64,000 nucleotides of DNA from Polaromonas sp. (GTDB taxonomy: Bacteria > Pseudomonadota > Gammaproteobacteria > Burkholderiales > Burkholderiaceae_C). This document shows, one piece after another, positions 50,837-62,610 of the stretch. Numbering within the stretch: the first letter of the stretch is position 1; every line of letters starts with the position of its first letter. Location: contig NZ_JACDDD010000001.1 of NCBI RefSeq assembly GCF_013817205.1, positions 1-64,000 on the forward strand. Reading direction: 5' to 3'. The notes under the pieces were generated by a model. It had not been told where the DNA came from. It worked only from the letters and a program-made list of their open reading frames with translations, and searched no databases. Position numbers and translations under genes: made by a program.

Positions 50837-50878
50837 TGCATTTTAAAACCTTGGCGCTGCCGGACCCATCCACCGGCC

Positions 50879-52315
50879 ATGCTATGGTTGCGCATGCCGA
50901 AAACCATACGCTACACCCTGCTGTCACTTCGCGACCTGTGGGCGTCGGCCGGGCCTTTCATCGTGCTGGCTGTCGCCATGCTGATGCTGGCCTACTGGTG
51001 GCTGGACCCGAACCCGCCCAATCGCGTGACACTGGCCACCGGGCCGGCGCAAAGCGCCTATGAAGAGTTTGGTAGACGCTACGCCAAAATCCTGGCGGAA
51101 GATGGCATTGAAGTGGTGCTCTTGCCCTCGCAGGGATCGGCACACAACCTGCAACTGCTGCGCGAAGGCAAGGCCGACCTGGGCTTTGTGCAGGGCGGCA
51201 CCAGTGAGCAAAAGCCCGAAGACGAGGAAAATCTGGAGTCGCTCGGCAGCCTGTTTGTCGAACCTGTTTGGCTGTTCTATCGTGAAGAAGCGGCGCGCAA
51301 AGCAGCGGCGGGTAGCGACGGCGTGCGCCGCGCCGGGCCGCCCCAAGCAAGCACAGCCCCCTTACCCAATGAAAAGGGCAGCGTAACGCCTCTGGCACGC
51401 GAAGCGACCAGCGTGGGGGCCTTAAATTCATTGACGCAACTCCAGGGTTGGCGTATCAACGTGGGAACGCCTGGCAGCGGAATTCCCAGCCTGATGAACA
51501 AGCTGCTGGAGAGCAACAAGGTAGACATCACCACGCTGAAAACGTCGGAGCTTGAGCAGACCCCCGCCACAGTGGCTTTTCTGGAAGGCAATATCGACGC
51601 CATCGTGTTTGCCTCTGCCCCCGAATCACTGATGGTGCAGATGCTGCTGCAAACCCCCGGCGTCAAACTCATGGACTTTCCGCAGAGCGAAGCCTACTCG
51701 CGCCGCTTTGCATTTCTGAGCCCCGCGCTGCTTCCGCGTGGCGTGGTGGACCTTGCAGCCAACATTCCGGCGCAAGACGTGCGGCTGGTGGCGCCTACGA
51801 CTGCACTCATCAACCGCACCGGCACCCACCCGGCCCTTCTGCAGTTGTTTGTGCAGGCGGGCAACCAGATTCACAGCACTGCAGGCTGGTTCAAACGGGC
51901 GCGCGAATACCCCAACTTGACCAACAACGAGCTGCCAATTTCCGCTGAAGCTGAACGCAGCATTAAAAGCGACAAGCCTTTTTTGCAACGCTACCTGTCC
52001 TTCTGGGTAGCCAACCTGGTCGAGCGCATGTGGTTGGTGATGGGCATCATCATCGCCATCATGCTGCCGCTGTCACGCATCGTGCCGCCGCTGTACGAGT
52101 TTCGCGTGCGCTCACGCATTTTCAAATGGTATGGCCAGCTGCGCGACATTGAAAACCGCATTGAAGGCACGGGCGACAACAGCGCGTTATTTGAAGAGCT
52201 CGACACCCTTGAAGCCCGCGCAGAAAAGATCAGTGTGCCGCTTTCATACACCAATGAGTTGTATGCGCTGCGCAGCAATATCCATTTGGTGCGCAAGAAA
52301 TTGCAGCGTTTATAG
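50879..52315 (+). CDS. TAXI-family TRAP transporter solute-binding protein with in-frame R1 insertion
   Basis: VTLATGPAQSAYEEFGRRYAKIL, INVGTPGSGIPSLMNKLL; AGPPQASTAPLPNEKGSVTPLAREATSVGA insertion. Confidence 0.85.
   Translation: MLWLRMPKTIRYTLLSLRDLWASAGPFIVLAVAMLMLAYWWLDPNPPNRVTLATGPAQSAYEEFGRRYAKILAEDGIEVVLLPSQGSAHNLQLLREGKADLGFVQGGTSEQKPEDEENLESLGSLFVEPVWLFYREEAARKAAAGSDGVRRAGPPQASTAPLPNEKGSVTPLAREATSVGALNSLTQLQGWRINVGTPGSGIPSLMNKLLESNKVDITTLKTSELEQTPATVAFLEGNIDAIVFASAPESLMVQMLLQTPGVKLMDFPQSEAYSRRFAFLSPALLPRGVVDLAANIPAQDVRLVAPTTALINRTGTHPALLQLFVQAGNQIHSTAGWFKRAREYPNLTNNELPISAEAERSIKSDKPFLQRYLSFWVANLVERMWLVMGIIIAIMLPLSRIVPPLYEFRVRSRIFKWYGQLRDIENRIEGTGDNSALFEELDTLEARAEKISVPLSYTNELYALRSNIHLVRKKLQRL
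51333..51422 (+). repeat. R1 interspersed repeat (longer variant), in frame in TAXI gene
   Basis: GCCGGGCCGCCCCAAGCAAGCACAGCCCCCTTACCCAATGAAAAGGGCAGC...AGCGTGGGGGCC. Confidence 0.8.
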
Positions 52316-52339
52316 AAGTCGGCCGTCAGGAGCAACGCC

Positions 52340-52750
52340 ATGAACCCAGGTCATCACGTTGAAAGCTACCGCTTATGGGACATCGTTACCCAGTGGGCAA
52401 GGGAAACGCTTCAACATGAGAGTGTTATTGCCAGGGCTCTTGCCAAGGGCGTGCTCCGCGACGGGCTGCGCGCCCAAAGCGTGGATCCAAAGTGGGCGAA
52501 CAAGGGCACCTTTGAATTGCGCGGCCTTCCACTGGTCGGCTACGTTGCCAAGGACGGAAGTCTCCCTATCTTCATACGTTCATCGGCGCTTAGCCACATG
52601 ACAGAGGTGGTGGAAAAAGCAGCCACACCTGATCCGCAGTTGCTGTTCGAAGAGTTTGTGACCAAGCAGGACTTCGGCACATGGCTGCAGCAGGTCGGCA
52701 TCAGCCCGCCAGGATTCTGGTTTGCCATCGGTGAGCTTCAGGAAGATTGA
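52340..52750 (+). CDS. Hypothetical protein
   Basis: ORF with good codon context between TAXI and VOC genes. Confidence 0.65.
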   Translation: MNPGHHVESYRLWDIVTQWARETLQHESVIARALAKGVLRDGLRAQSVDPKWANKGTFELRGLPLVGYVAKDGSLPIFIRSSALSHMTEVVEKAATPDPQLLFEEFVTKQDFGTWLQQVGISPPGFWFAIGELQED

Positions 52751-52762
52751 GAAGGAACCCCC

Positions 52763-53146
52763 ATGGCCATCCAGCTCAACCACACCATTGTTCATGCCCG
52801 GGATTCACTGGCGTCTGCAACATTTCTTGCCGACATGCTGGGGCTGGCTGCGCCGGTTCGCTTCGGGCCTTTCCATGGAGTAGAACTTGACAACGGCGTG
52901 ACCCTCGACTTTCTGACGCATGACGGCAACATCACTGTGGAGCACTACGCCTTTCTGGTCAGTGAGGTCGAGTTTGATGCGATTTTTGAGCGAATATGCC
53001 AGCGCCGCCTGCCCTACTGGGCCGACCCTGGCCACCAGCATCCGGAGAAGATCAATCACAACGACGGCGGGCGCGGGGTTTACTGGAACGACCCTGACGG
53101 CCACTACCTGGAGATCATCACCCGGCCTTATGGCAACGGCGGCTGA
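52763..53146 (+). CDS. VOC (glyoxalase) family protein
   Basis: LNHTIVHARDSLASATFLADMLGL, GVYWNDPDGHYLEIITRPY. Confidence 0.9.
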   Translation: MAIQLNHTIVHARDSLASATFLADMLGLAAPVRFGPFHGVELDNGVTLDFLTHDGNITVEHYAFLVSEVEFDAIFERICQRRLPYWADPGHQHPEKINHNDGGRGVYWNDPDGHYLEIITRPYGNGG

Positions 53147-53628
53147 AGCGCAGCCTGTCGCTTTTCGATGAGCCGCCCCAACAGAGCCCCCAGCCGGAAG
53201 TCATCCAGATGTCCGAAGTGATTCAGGCAAACCTGTCCTCTTCTGTCCAAAACAATAAGGCTGGGCGTACCGCGTAACCCATAGGCCTGCATGGTCAGCG
53301 GTACGGGGCCACGCTCTGCCGGTTGATCGATGCCAATGGGAAATGACAAGCCGTACTCGTGCACAAACACCTGCAGCGCCTCGGCGTTCATGACGGCGTG
53401 GTGTTCAAACACCGTGTGCAGACCAATGACGACCAGGTCCTCCGCAGGGAACGCGGCCTGAATGCGTTTAGCCTGCGGGACCCCTTGCGAGACGCAGCCC
53501 GGACACAACATTTGAAATGCATGCAACACCACCACGCGCCCACGCAGGCCCTCCAAGCTGATGGGCGCTGGCGTGTTGAGCCATTGCCTGACCTGTAGCG
53601 TGGGCGCCAATTCCACAGTGGTGTTCAT
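53128..53628 (-). CDS. Redoxin/AhpC-TSA family protein
   Basis: GRVVVLHAFQMLCPGCVSQGVPQAKRI, LRGTPSLIVLDRRG. Confidence 0.88.
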   Translation of the reverse strand: MNTTVELAPTLQVRQWLNTPAPISLEGLRGRVVVLHAFQMLCPGCVSQGVPQAKRIQAAFPAEDLVVIGLHTVFEHHAVMNAEALQVFVHEYGLSFPIGIDQPAERGPVPLTMQAYGLRGTPSLIVLDRRGQVCLNHFGHLDDFRLGALLGRLIEKRQAALQPPLP

Positions 53629-53630
53629 AC

Positions 53631-54389
53631 TTATTGATTCACTTTGCCGGGCAAAGACAAATTGCCCGAGCCGACTTTAAACACATTGGCAACACACAGC
53701 AGCGGGTTGTGCACGCTGGCGTTGACACGCAGGGCTGCGGTGACGCCATCAAACCCGGCAGTGTTGACCGCGGATATGTCATCAAAAGGCACGCGCACCT
53801 CCAGTGTTTGGCCTTTGAAGATCGGGCTCCAGCCCGGGCTGTCGATCAGCAAGGGAAGGCCCGGCCAGGTTTTTGGCAGGCGGGGTTTGCTGCCTTCGGG
53901 GATGTCCACCACCTTCAACGCACCCTTGCCACAGGCTTCGTCGGGCTGCAGCACCACCCAATGCGAGTGCCACACATTGCCATCGTTTTTGGGGTCGCCA
54001 TCGCCGTTTTCATCGAACAAGGGCGTGTCGTCGAAGTCCGGATGTGAAGTCACAGCAAACGCAAGAATGCCACTTTTGGCCTCAAAACCAGCCGCAGCCG
54101 GATCGAGCGTGGTGGGCCACACATAGGAAAAAACCTTGCTGCCTGCCAGCTTGCCGGTGCGTGCTGGTTTGCTCGCGCCCGCTTTGCCCGACACAGCAAT
54201 ATGGAATACGGCGTTGTTTCCCTCCGTGCTGATTTTGGTGTGCACGATGTCAAACGCGGCTGTCACCGCCTTGGCGGGTTGGCTTTGAATACCGCCCTTG
54301 TGTGCGTGACCGTGTGGAAAAGCGGGAGCTGAAAATGCCGAAATGGCGAGAGCCAATGCGATGGAAAGGCGGGAGGGATGAAATGTCAT
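53631..54389 (-). CDS. Exported hypothetical protein
   Basis: Signal peptide LALAISAFSAPAFPHGHAH; next to redoxin gene. Confidence 0.7.
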   Translation of the reverse strand: MTFHPSRLSIALALAISAFSAPAFPHGHAHKGGIQSQPAKAVTAAFDIVHTKISTEGNNAVFHIAVSGKAGASKPARTGKLAGSKVFSYVWPTTLDPAAAGFEAKSGILAFAVTSHPDFDDTPLFDENGDGDPKNDGNVWHSHWVVLQPDEACGKGALKVVDIPEGSKPRLPKTWPGLPLLIDSPGWSPIFKGQTLEVRVPFDDISAVNTAGFDGVTAALRVNASVHNPLLCVANVFKVGSGNLSLPGKVNQ

Positions 54390-54507
54390 GGTGGTGTCCT
54401 TAGGGTTTAAACAAAGCGCGCTTCGTTGCGCACCCAGGCAGTGTCGTGGGAGAATTCATACCAATTAACCCATTTCATCCGCATAAACATCCAATTCGTC
54501 CAGAGCC

Positions 54508-55371
54508 ATGACAGACTCAAGCGCGCCCGTCGACCGCCTTTCCTCACTGCTGGAGCGCTTCAGGGTGCGGGCACATCTGTTTCACACAGGGCCTTTGTGC
54601 GGCGTGAGTCATTTCGCGGCAGAGCCAGGCCGCGGCTTTTTGCATGTGCTGCGGAGCGGCAGCATGGCGGTGACACACAAGCCCAGGCACGGCGCGCCAA
54701 CCAGGCTGGTGGTGGATGAGCCCACGCTGCTGTTCTATCCCCGGCCGCTGGCGCACAACTTTCACAATGCACCGCGCGAGGGCTCGGACTTTGTTTGTGC
54801 AACGCTTGATTTCGAAGGCGGCGTCAAACACCCCCTGGCCTCCGCCCTGCCCGCCCTGGTCGTATTGCCCTTGCGCGAAGTGCAGGGACTGCATCACACG
54901 CTGGCTTTGCTCTTTGCTGAAACAGAACGCTTGCGTTGTGGGCAGCGGCTGCTGGCAGACCGCCTGTTTGAAATCCTCCTGCTGCAATTGCTGCGCTGGC
55001 TGCTCGATCACCCCGAAGAGGCAGGCTTTCCCAAAGGCTTGCTGATGGGTCTGGCGCACCCCCGGCTGGCACGAGCACTGGTGGCACTGCACGAGCGCCC
55101 CGGCGACGCGTGGACACTGGAGTCCATGGCAGAGCAAGCGGGCATGTCACGCAGCACTTTCGCCGCAAGCTTCAAGGACCAAGTGGGAGAAACGCCTGCC
55201 GACTATTTGCTCCGCTGGCGGGTGTCGATTGCGCATACCCTGCTGCGCAGCGGGCAGTCCATCAAGGCCGTGGCCGAAACCCTGGGTTACGCCAGCGCCT
55301 CATCATTTTCGCGGGCCTTCGCGCAAACCACGGGCATGCCGCCCCGTGACTGGATGAAGGTGCAAGTTTAG
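54508..55371 (+). CDS. AraC-family transcriptional regulator
   Basis: MAEQAGMSRSTFAASFKDQVGETPADYLLRWR, AVAETLGYASASSFSRAFAQTTGMPP. Confidence 0.93.
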   Translation: MTDSSAPVDRLSSLLERFRVRAHLFHTGPLCGVSHFAAEPGRGFLHVLRSGSMAVTHKPRHGAPTRLVVDEPTLLFYPRPLAHNFHNAPREGSDFVCATLDFEGGVKHPLASALPALVVLPLREVQGLHHTLALLFAETERLRCGQRLLADRLFEILLLQLLRWLLDHPEEAGFPKGLLMGLAHPRLARALVALHERPGDAWTLESMAEQAGMSRSTFAASFKDQVGETPADYLLRWRVSIAHTLLRSGQSIKAVAETLGYASASSFSRAFAQTTGMPPRDWMKVQV

Positions 55372-56297
55372 GAAGCGGCGACTTCCACACGCACTGCCAG
55401 GCGCTGCACCAAAAAATCGATCAGCACGCGCACACTCTGGGGCATATGGCGATTGGCCGGGTAGAGCAGCGAAAACGCGCGCGCTGCGCCGCCAAAGTCC
55501 TGCATCACTTCCACCAGGCTACCCTGCTTCAGGTCCGGTTCCACCAGGAAATGGGCTGTTTGCAGCAAGCCGCCGCCATGGCGCGCCAGGGTTACGGGAC
55601 CCAGGATATCCTCGGAGCACTGTATGCCGCCATGCGTGACCCATTCCACCTCGCGTCCCAGCTGGTGCAGCACCCATGGCACCGGCTGGCCTGTGCGCGG
55701 CAGCAGAAACTGAATGCAATCATGCGCAGCCAAGTCCCCGGGTACAAGAGGTGTACCCCGCCTGCGCAAATAATCTGGCGCGGCCACGACGACGAGCCTG
55801 GCGTCTTCCAGCTTGCGCGCAATCAAACCCGAGTCGGGGGGAATGCGGCCGCGCACCGCCAGATCAAACCCCTCGGCGAAGTCAATATTGCGGTTGCTCA
55901 AGTGCAGGTCCAGTTGGACCGCGGGGTATAGCTGACGAAATTCGGGCAGCAGCGGAAGAATGCGAAAGTGGCCGAATGATGTAGGCAAGCTCATTCGCAC
56001 AATACCCGTGGGCGACTTTTGCTTGCCCGATATTTCCCGCTCCGCTTCCACCAATTGATTGAGCGTCAGGCGGCACTGCTCAAAGTAATTTTGTCCGCTG
56101 TCGGTCAGGCGCACACGCCGCGTTGTGCGTGCAAAAAGCTGCACACCCAGCCGTGCCTCCAGCCGGGAGATAGACCGGCTTACTGCGGCCGCAGTAAGGC
56201 CTGCGGAAGCTGCCGCAGCGGTAAAGCTTTCAAGCTCCGCTGAGAGGCAAAACAGCTCCAGACTGCCCAGCATCAGATCATCAAAATGGCGGGGCAT
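55368..56297 (-). CDS. LysR-family transcriptional regulator
   Basis: LELFCLSAELESFTAAAASAGLTAAAVSRSISRLEARLGVQLFARTTRRVRLT. Confidence 0.93.
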   Translation of the reverse strand: MPRHFDDLMLGSLELFCLSAELESFTAAAASAGLTAAAVSRSISRLEARLGVQLFARTTRRVRLTDSGQNYFEQCRLTLNQLVEAEREISGKQKSPTGIVRMSLPTSFGHFRILPLLPEFRQLYPAVQLDLHLSNRNIDFAEGFDLAVRGRIPPDSGLIARKLEDARLVVVAAPDYLRRRGTPLVPGDLAAHDCIQFLLPRTGQPVPWVLHQLGREVEWVTHGGIQCSEDILGPVTLARHGGGLLQTAHFLVEPDLKQGSLVEVMQDFGGAARAFSLLYPANRHMPQSVRVLIDFLVQRLAVRVEVAAS

Positions 56298-56312
56298 TTA
56301 TTCCTTCATGTA

Positions 56313-56330
56313 ATGATTGAAATGAATCAT
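56313..56330. promoter_or_regulatory. Candidate LysR-type operator
   Basis: Perfect inverted repeat ATGATT-N6-AATCAT in the divergent lysR/gst intergenic region. Confidence 0.5.
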
Positions 56331-56404
56331 CTCATATTTATCAATGCTGAAGTAATCAATACACTGCCTTTATCTGTTTCAACCAACACCAAGGAGTTTT
56401 TTCC

Positions 56405-57013
56405 ATGAAACTGTATTTCTCGCCCGGCGCGTGTTCACTGGCGCCCCACATCGCCTTGCTTGAGAGCGGCAGCACCTTCACCCTGGAAAAGGTCGACACG
56501 GCGCGCCACCTGACCGCCTCTGGAGTGGACTACTACAGCATCAATCCCAAAGGGCAGGTTCCCCTTCTGATCCTGGACGATGGCTCTACGCTCAGCGAAG
56601 GCCCGGTCATCTGCCAGTACATCGCCGATCAGGCTGGCAACACCAAGCTTTTGCCGGCCGCCGGAAGCCTGGCGCGTTACCGCGTGATGGAGTGGCAAAA
56701 CTACATCACCTCCGAGTTGCACAAATCGTTCAGCCCCTTGTTCAACGCGGCCTTTGACGCAGGGGCAAAAAAAATACACACGGCGCTGCTTCGCAAAAAG
56801 TTTGAATGGGTGGACAGCAAACTGGCCGGTAGCAGCTATCTGACTGGCGAGGAATTCACCGTCGCCGACGCCTACCTGTTCACCGTCGCCGGCTGGAGCA
56901 AATATGTGGCGCTGGACCTTTCGGATCTTGGCAATCTTCAGCACTATCTCGCCCGTGTAGCCACCCGGCCGGCAGTGCGCGACGCGCTGAAAGCCGAAAG
57001 CCTGCCCGCGTAA
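56405..57013 (+). CDS. Glutathione S-transferase
   Basis: MKLYFSPGACSLAPHIALLESG, NPKGQVPLLILDDGSTLSEGPVICQYIAD. Confidence 0.93.
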   Translation: MKLYFSPGACSLAPHIALLESGSTFTLEKVDTARHLTASGVDYYSINPKGQVPLLILDDGSTLSEGPVICQYIADQAGNTKLLPAAGSLARYRVMEWQNYITSELHKSFSPLFNAAFDAGAKKIHTALLRKKFEWVDSKLAGSSYLTGEEFTVADAYLFTVAGWSKYVALDLSDLGNLQHYLARVATRPAVRDALKAESLPA

Positions 57014-57037
57014 GCCAAGCTTCCAACTGGAGACACC

Positions 57038-57271
57038 GTGCCCTACATCCTTATCCAGGTGACCCGCGAGGGGGTCAGCCCGACACAGAAGGCCGAACTC
57101 ATTGCCGGCGCCACGGACCTGGTGGTGCGCGTTCTGGGCAAAGACCCGGCCACTACCTTTGTGGTAATCGAAGAGATAGATACTGATAACTGGGGTGTGG
57201 CTGGTCAAAGTGTGACAGCACTGCGCAGGCAACAAAGCGCGGCATCGGTTCAATTAACTCCGGGCGCATGA
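57038..57271 (+). CDS. Tautomerase family protein
   Basis: PYILIQVTREGVSPTQKAELIAGATDLVVRVLGKDPATTFVVIEEI; GTG start. Confidence 0.85.
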   Translation: MPYILIQVTREGVSPTQKAELIAGATDLVVRVLGKDPATTFVVIEEIDTDNWGVAGQSVTALRRQQSAASVQLTPGA

Positions 57272-57272
57272 C

Positions 57273-57674
57273 ATGAACCCTAACCACAGCAATGCGCACG
57301 AGGAGGTGAGCCGCGTGCTCAAGAATTATTTCGAGGGCTTGTACCACTGCGACACCCAGCTGCTCAGGCAGGTCTTTCACCCCTCCGCAATTTACGCCTG
57401 CGCCACGGACAAGGAACTGCTCACCTTGGGCATGGCTGAGTACTTTCCCATCGTGGATAAACGCGTCTCGCCAGCAAGCCGGGGGGACGCGCGGACAGAC
57501 CGCATCGTGTCCATTGACTTCGCAGGCCCGGTCACAGCGCTTGCAAAGGTGCAGTGCTCAATCCTGCCCAAACATTTCACGGACCTGCTGAGCATGGTGT
57601 TTGTTGAAAACCGCTGGCAAATCATTGCCAAGGTTTTTCACTATGAACTTCAACCCGGGCCGGGCAACAGCTAA
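57273..57674 (+). CDS. NTF2-like (nuclear transport factor 2 family) protein
   Basis: VSRVLKNYFEGLYHCDTQLLRQVFHPSAIYA. Confidence 0.85.
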   Translation: MNPNHSNAHEEVSRVLKNYFEGLYHCDTQLLRQVFHPSAIYACATDKELLTLGMAEYFPIVDKRVSPASRGDARTDRIVSIDFAGPVTALAKVQCSILPKHFTDLLSMVFVENRWQIIAKVFHYELQPGPGNS

Positions 57675-58207
57675 AGCCCGAGTTTTTTCCAGCCGCTGTG
57701 GCCCAGCTGCTCCAGAGTTTTGATGTTCTCTTCAAAAATGGCTTCGGCTTCCGGGAAGGCTTCTACCGCCCGCTCCACACTTTCCTCGCGCAGCAAATGC
57801 AATATGGCAAACGGCGCGCGGTTGCTGTAGTTGCTGATGTCGTCCGGCTCGGTTCCGTCAAACTGGAACTGCGGGTGAAAGCTGGCGAGTTGAATCACGC
57901 CTTCAAGCTCATGTTCATCAACCACCCCCTCAGCGATTTCCAGGAAATCATTGAAGTCCAGAAAATCATCGAACAGCGTGGGGTGAATCAACAGCGTGGT
58001 GTCGACTTCCTCCGATGGCGTGGCCACAAGCAGGTCAAGTTCTTTGTCCAACTCTTCCAGCAAATCATCGGCGTGGCGCGCATGGCTGACCACCAGACGC
58101 ACCTGATTTTTGACGTACACCGCTTTTGCAAACGGGCACAGGTTCAGGCCGATCACGGCTTTCTCCAGCCACAGCCGCGTTGCGGTGAGTACCGCCTCGT
58201 CAGTCAT
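57671..58207 (-). CDS. DUF1415 family protein
   Basis: LWLEKAVIGLNLCPFAKAVYVKNQVRLVVSHA. Confidence 0.88.
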   Translation of the reverse strand: MTDEAVLTATRLWLEKAVIGLNLCPFAKAVYVKNQVRLVVSHARHADDLLEELDKELDLLVATPSEEVDTTLLIHPTLFDDFLDFNDFLEIAEGVVDEHELEGVIQLASFHPQFQFDGTEPDDISNYSNRAPFAILHLLREESVERAVEAFPEAEAIFEENIKTLEQLGHSGWKKLGL

Positions 58208-58250
58208 CGGCGCCACCGGAACCCGCGATGTAGTCCCCTTCCAGCAGGGG

Positions 58251-58332
58251 CCGCGGAACCGGCTTTGCCGGGCCGCAGGCGCAGCGCCCCCCCGGAGGGC
58301 AGTGCAGTACACGAAAGTGACAAGCGTGGGGG
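58251..58332 (+). repeat. R1 interspersed repeat, intergenic, abutting the ettA stop codon
   Basis: GCGGAACCGGCTTTGCCGGGCCGCAGGCGCAGCGCCCCCCCGGAGGGCAGTGCAG...CAAGCGTGGGGGC. Confidence 0.75.
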
Positions 58333-58334
58333 CA

Positions 58335-59996
<1,662 letters not shown>

Positions 59997-60283
59997 CAGG
60001 ATCAACTTCTAAAAAAAGGGAGATAACAAAAGGAAGACGAAGAGCGCAAGCCAGCCCAGGATTCTCGGGGATTTTTTGCGGCAATCTCCTGATTATCGTT
60101 CCGTGCGACAATACCCACGTTGCTCGCTCCAGTTGCCTGCGACATTCGGGCACACCTCTGTGACAGTATCGGCAACGATTCAAGGTGTTTTTGGCCCAAC
60201 TCCTGACCCCAATCTGCCTTTGACTGGCGGGACGCCCACAAGCTCCCACAGGCCGATCCTGAGCACCCCAGCGGTGCAAAAAA

Positions 60284-62029
60284 ATGACCTTTGAAAATCT
60301 GAATCTGGCCCCGGCCATTCTTAAAGCCGTGCTTGAGCAGGGCTACGACACCCCCACCCCTATCCAGGCCCAGGCGATTCCCGCCGTGCTTGCAGGCGGC
60401 GACCTGCTGGGCGGCGCCCAGACCGGTACCGGCAAGACAGCAGCTTTCGTGCTGCCCATGTTGCAGCGCCTGTCGAGCGAGCCCTCGCTGAAAAACAAGC
60501 GCGGCGTCAGCGCCGTGCGCTGCCTGATCATGACGCCGACACGCGAACTCGCCGCCCAGGTCGAGGAAAGCGTGCGCCTTTACGGCAAATACCTCGATCT
60601 CTCCTCCATGGTGATGTTCGGCGGTGTCGGCATGGGCGCGCAGATTGAGAAGCTGCGCCGCGGCGTCGATATTCTCGTGGCCACCCCCGGCCGCCTGCTC
60701 GACCACGCCAGCCAGGGCACACTGGACCTGGGCCAGGTGCAAATCCTGGTGCTTGACGAAGCCGACCGCATGCTGGACATGGGTTTTATCCACGACATCA
60801 AAAAGGTGCTGGCGCTGGTGCCCAAGCAGAAGCAGTCGCTGCTGTTTTCCGCCACCTTCAGCGACGAGATCCGCGAGCTGGCCAACGGCCTGCTGAAGAA
60901 TCCGCAAAGCATTCAGGTGACACCGCGCAACACCACGGTGCAGCGCATCACGCAAACCATTCACCCGGTCGGCCGCGGCAAGAAAAAAGCGCTGCTCACC
61001 CACATCATCAACGAGCACAACTGGAGCCAGGTGCTGGTGTTCACTCGCACCAAATTCGGCGCCAACAATGTGGCCGAACACCTGACCAAAAACGGCATTC
61101 CGGCGATGGCGCTGCATGGCAACAAGAGCCAGACCGCCCGCACTCAGGCGCTGGCCGACTTCAAGAGCGGCAGCATACGCGCGCTAGTGGCCACCGACAT
61201 CGCCGCGCGCGGCATCGACATTGACGAACTGCCGCACGTCGTGAACTATGAAATCCCCAACGTCAGCGAAGACTACGTGCACCGCATCGGCCGTACCGGC
61301 CGCGCCGGCAACGACGGCGCGGCGGTGAGCCTGGTGTGTCTGGATGAAGAAGGCTTCATGCAGGACATCGAACGCTTCACCAAGCAGAACATCGAAGTGG
61401 TGGCTGTCGCCGGCTTTGAAGCCGAGCCCGGCGAAAAGGCCGAGCCGCTGGCCATGGGCCGCCAGACCATCTGGGGCGGCCTCGGCAAGCCCCCTAGCCG
61501 CGACGTGATGCAGGCCGCTGCCAAGGCGGCTAGATCCGAAATGATGACGCGCATCCGTGAAACCAAACCACAAGGTGGCCGTGGTGGCAACGCTGGCGGC
61601 AACAACGGCAGCGGCGGTGGCGGTGGCGGACGAGGCCGCAACGGCGGTGGCGGTGGCGGCAATGGTGGTGGCCGCAGCCAGCCTCAGGGCGGCCAGCCAC
61701 GCCAGAATTCCGGCTATTCGCAAGGTGGCCAGCCAGCGCATCACCAGGTACGCAACCAGAACGCGCAGCCCCCACGCCCACGCAACACGCAGGAGCGCGA
61801 CGATGACGCCCAACCCACCAGCCACGTCTCTTCCGGCTTCCCTTCTTCCGGCCAGCCCACAGGCGGCAACCGCGGCAACTACCGTGGCGGCGGACGCCCA
61901 TCGGGCGGCGGCGGTGGCGGCGGACGCCCATCGGGCGGCGGCGGTGGTGGCGGACGCTCGGGTGGCGCTGGTGGCCGGGGCAACGGGTCTGGTCGGTCGG
62001 GGAATTCTGGCTCGTTTACTGGCCGATAA
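60284..62029 (+). CDS. rhlE: DEAD-box RNA helicase RhlE-like with Gly-rich C-terminus
   Basis: [39 protein letters not shown]; Gly/Arg-rich tail. Confidence 0.93.
   Translation: MTFENLNLAPAILKAVLEQGYDTPTPIQAQAIPAVLAGGDLLGGAQTGTGKTAAFVLPMLQRLSSEPSLKNKRGVSAVRCLIMTPTRELAAQVEESVRLYGKYLDLSSMVMFGGVGMGAQIEKLRRGVDILVATPGRLLDHASQGTLDLGQVQILVLDEADRMLDMGFIHDIKKVLALVPKQKQSLLFSATFSDEIRELANGLLKNPQSIQVTPRNTTVQRITQTIHPVGRGKKKALLTHIINEHNWSQVLVFTRTKFGANNVAEHLTKNGIPAMALHGNKSQTARTQALADFKSGSIRALVATDIAARGIDIDELPHVVNYEIPNVSEDYVHRIGRTGRAGNDGAAVSLVCLDEEGFMQDIERFTKQNIEVVAVAGFEAEPGEKAEPLAMGRQTIWGGLGKPPSRDVMQAAAKAARSEMMTRIRETKPQGGRGGNAGGNNGSGGGGGGRGRNGGGGGGNGGGRSQPQGGQPRQNSGYSQGGQPAHHQVRNQNAQPPRPRNTQERDDDAQPTSHVSSGFPSSGQPTGGNRGNYRGGGRPSGGGGGGGRPSGGGGGGGRSGGAGGRGNGSGRSGNSGSFTGR
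61891..61965 (+). repeat. 30-bp tandem repeat in the rhlE Gly-rich tail
   Basis: Units CGGACGCCCATCGGGCGGCGGCGGTGGCGG at 61891 and 61921 (one mismatch), degenerate third from 61951. Confidence 0.85.
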
Positions 62030-62600
62030 ACGGTATTCGGCGGTCCACTGCATGGGCCGGCGCAAACCGGAGGTGGTGCACGCCAAACTGGTGAGCCACC
62101 TCAGCCCGGACTTCGCAACTTTCGAGGCGCCTGCGGTGGACGATGTGTTCATCGCCCTCGGCACCACAATCAAGGTCGCCGGCAGCCAGCAGGCTTTCCG
62201 CGCCGTCGACTTTGACGCCGTGCTGGCCGTGGCCCGTTCGGCGCGGGCCGCTGGCGCACGCAGGCTGGGCATCGTCAGCGCCATGGGTGCCAACGCCAAA
62301 TCGTCCGTCTTTTACAACCGCGTCAAGGGCGACATGGAAGATGCCGTCGGTCAACTCGGCTATGAAACGGTGGTGTTGGCCCGCCCCTCGCTGCTCAGCG
62401 GTGACCGCAGTTCCCTCGGCCAGCCCCATCGCGCGGCAGAAAAATTCGCAGCGACGGCCATGCGCCTGCTGAGGCCCCTGACGCCCGCCAACTACCGCGC
62501 AATCGACGCTGCGGATGTGGCCGCCGCGCTGGTGAGCAGTGTGCTGGCAGCTTCCCCAGGCCACACCGTGCTGCTGTCGAGCGACATGCAGCCCCGCTGA
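61944..62600 (+). CDS. NAD(P)-binding Rossmann-fold/NAD-epimerase-like protein overlapping the rhlE 3' end out of frame
   Basis: [39 protein letters not shown] candidates at 61944, 61947, 61962; rhlE stop at 62029. Confidence 0.8.
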   Translation: MVADARVALVAGATGLVGRGILARLLADKRYSAVHCMGRRKPEVVHAKLVSHLSPDFATFEAPAVDDVFIALGTTIKVAGSQQAFRAVDFDAVLAVARSARAAGARRLGIVSAMGANAKSSVFYNRVKGDMEDAVGQLGYETVVLARPSLLSGDRSSLGQPHRAAEKFAATAMRLLRPLTPANYRAIDAADVAAALVSSVLAASPGHTVLLSSDMQPR

Positions 62601-62610
62601 GGTTTCAAGT

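Noticed and set aside
61557-61943. N-terminal part of the 347-aa ORF as a real extension of the epimerase-like protein
   Set aside because: Overlaps rhlE coding sequence in another frame and has Ala/Thr-rich shadow composition; the Rossmann start is near 61944-61962.
61891-61965. Short tandem repeats as a CRISPR array
   Set aside because: No spacers and it encodes the Gly-rich helicase tail in frame; no cas genes or other array seen in the window.
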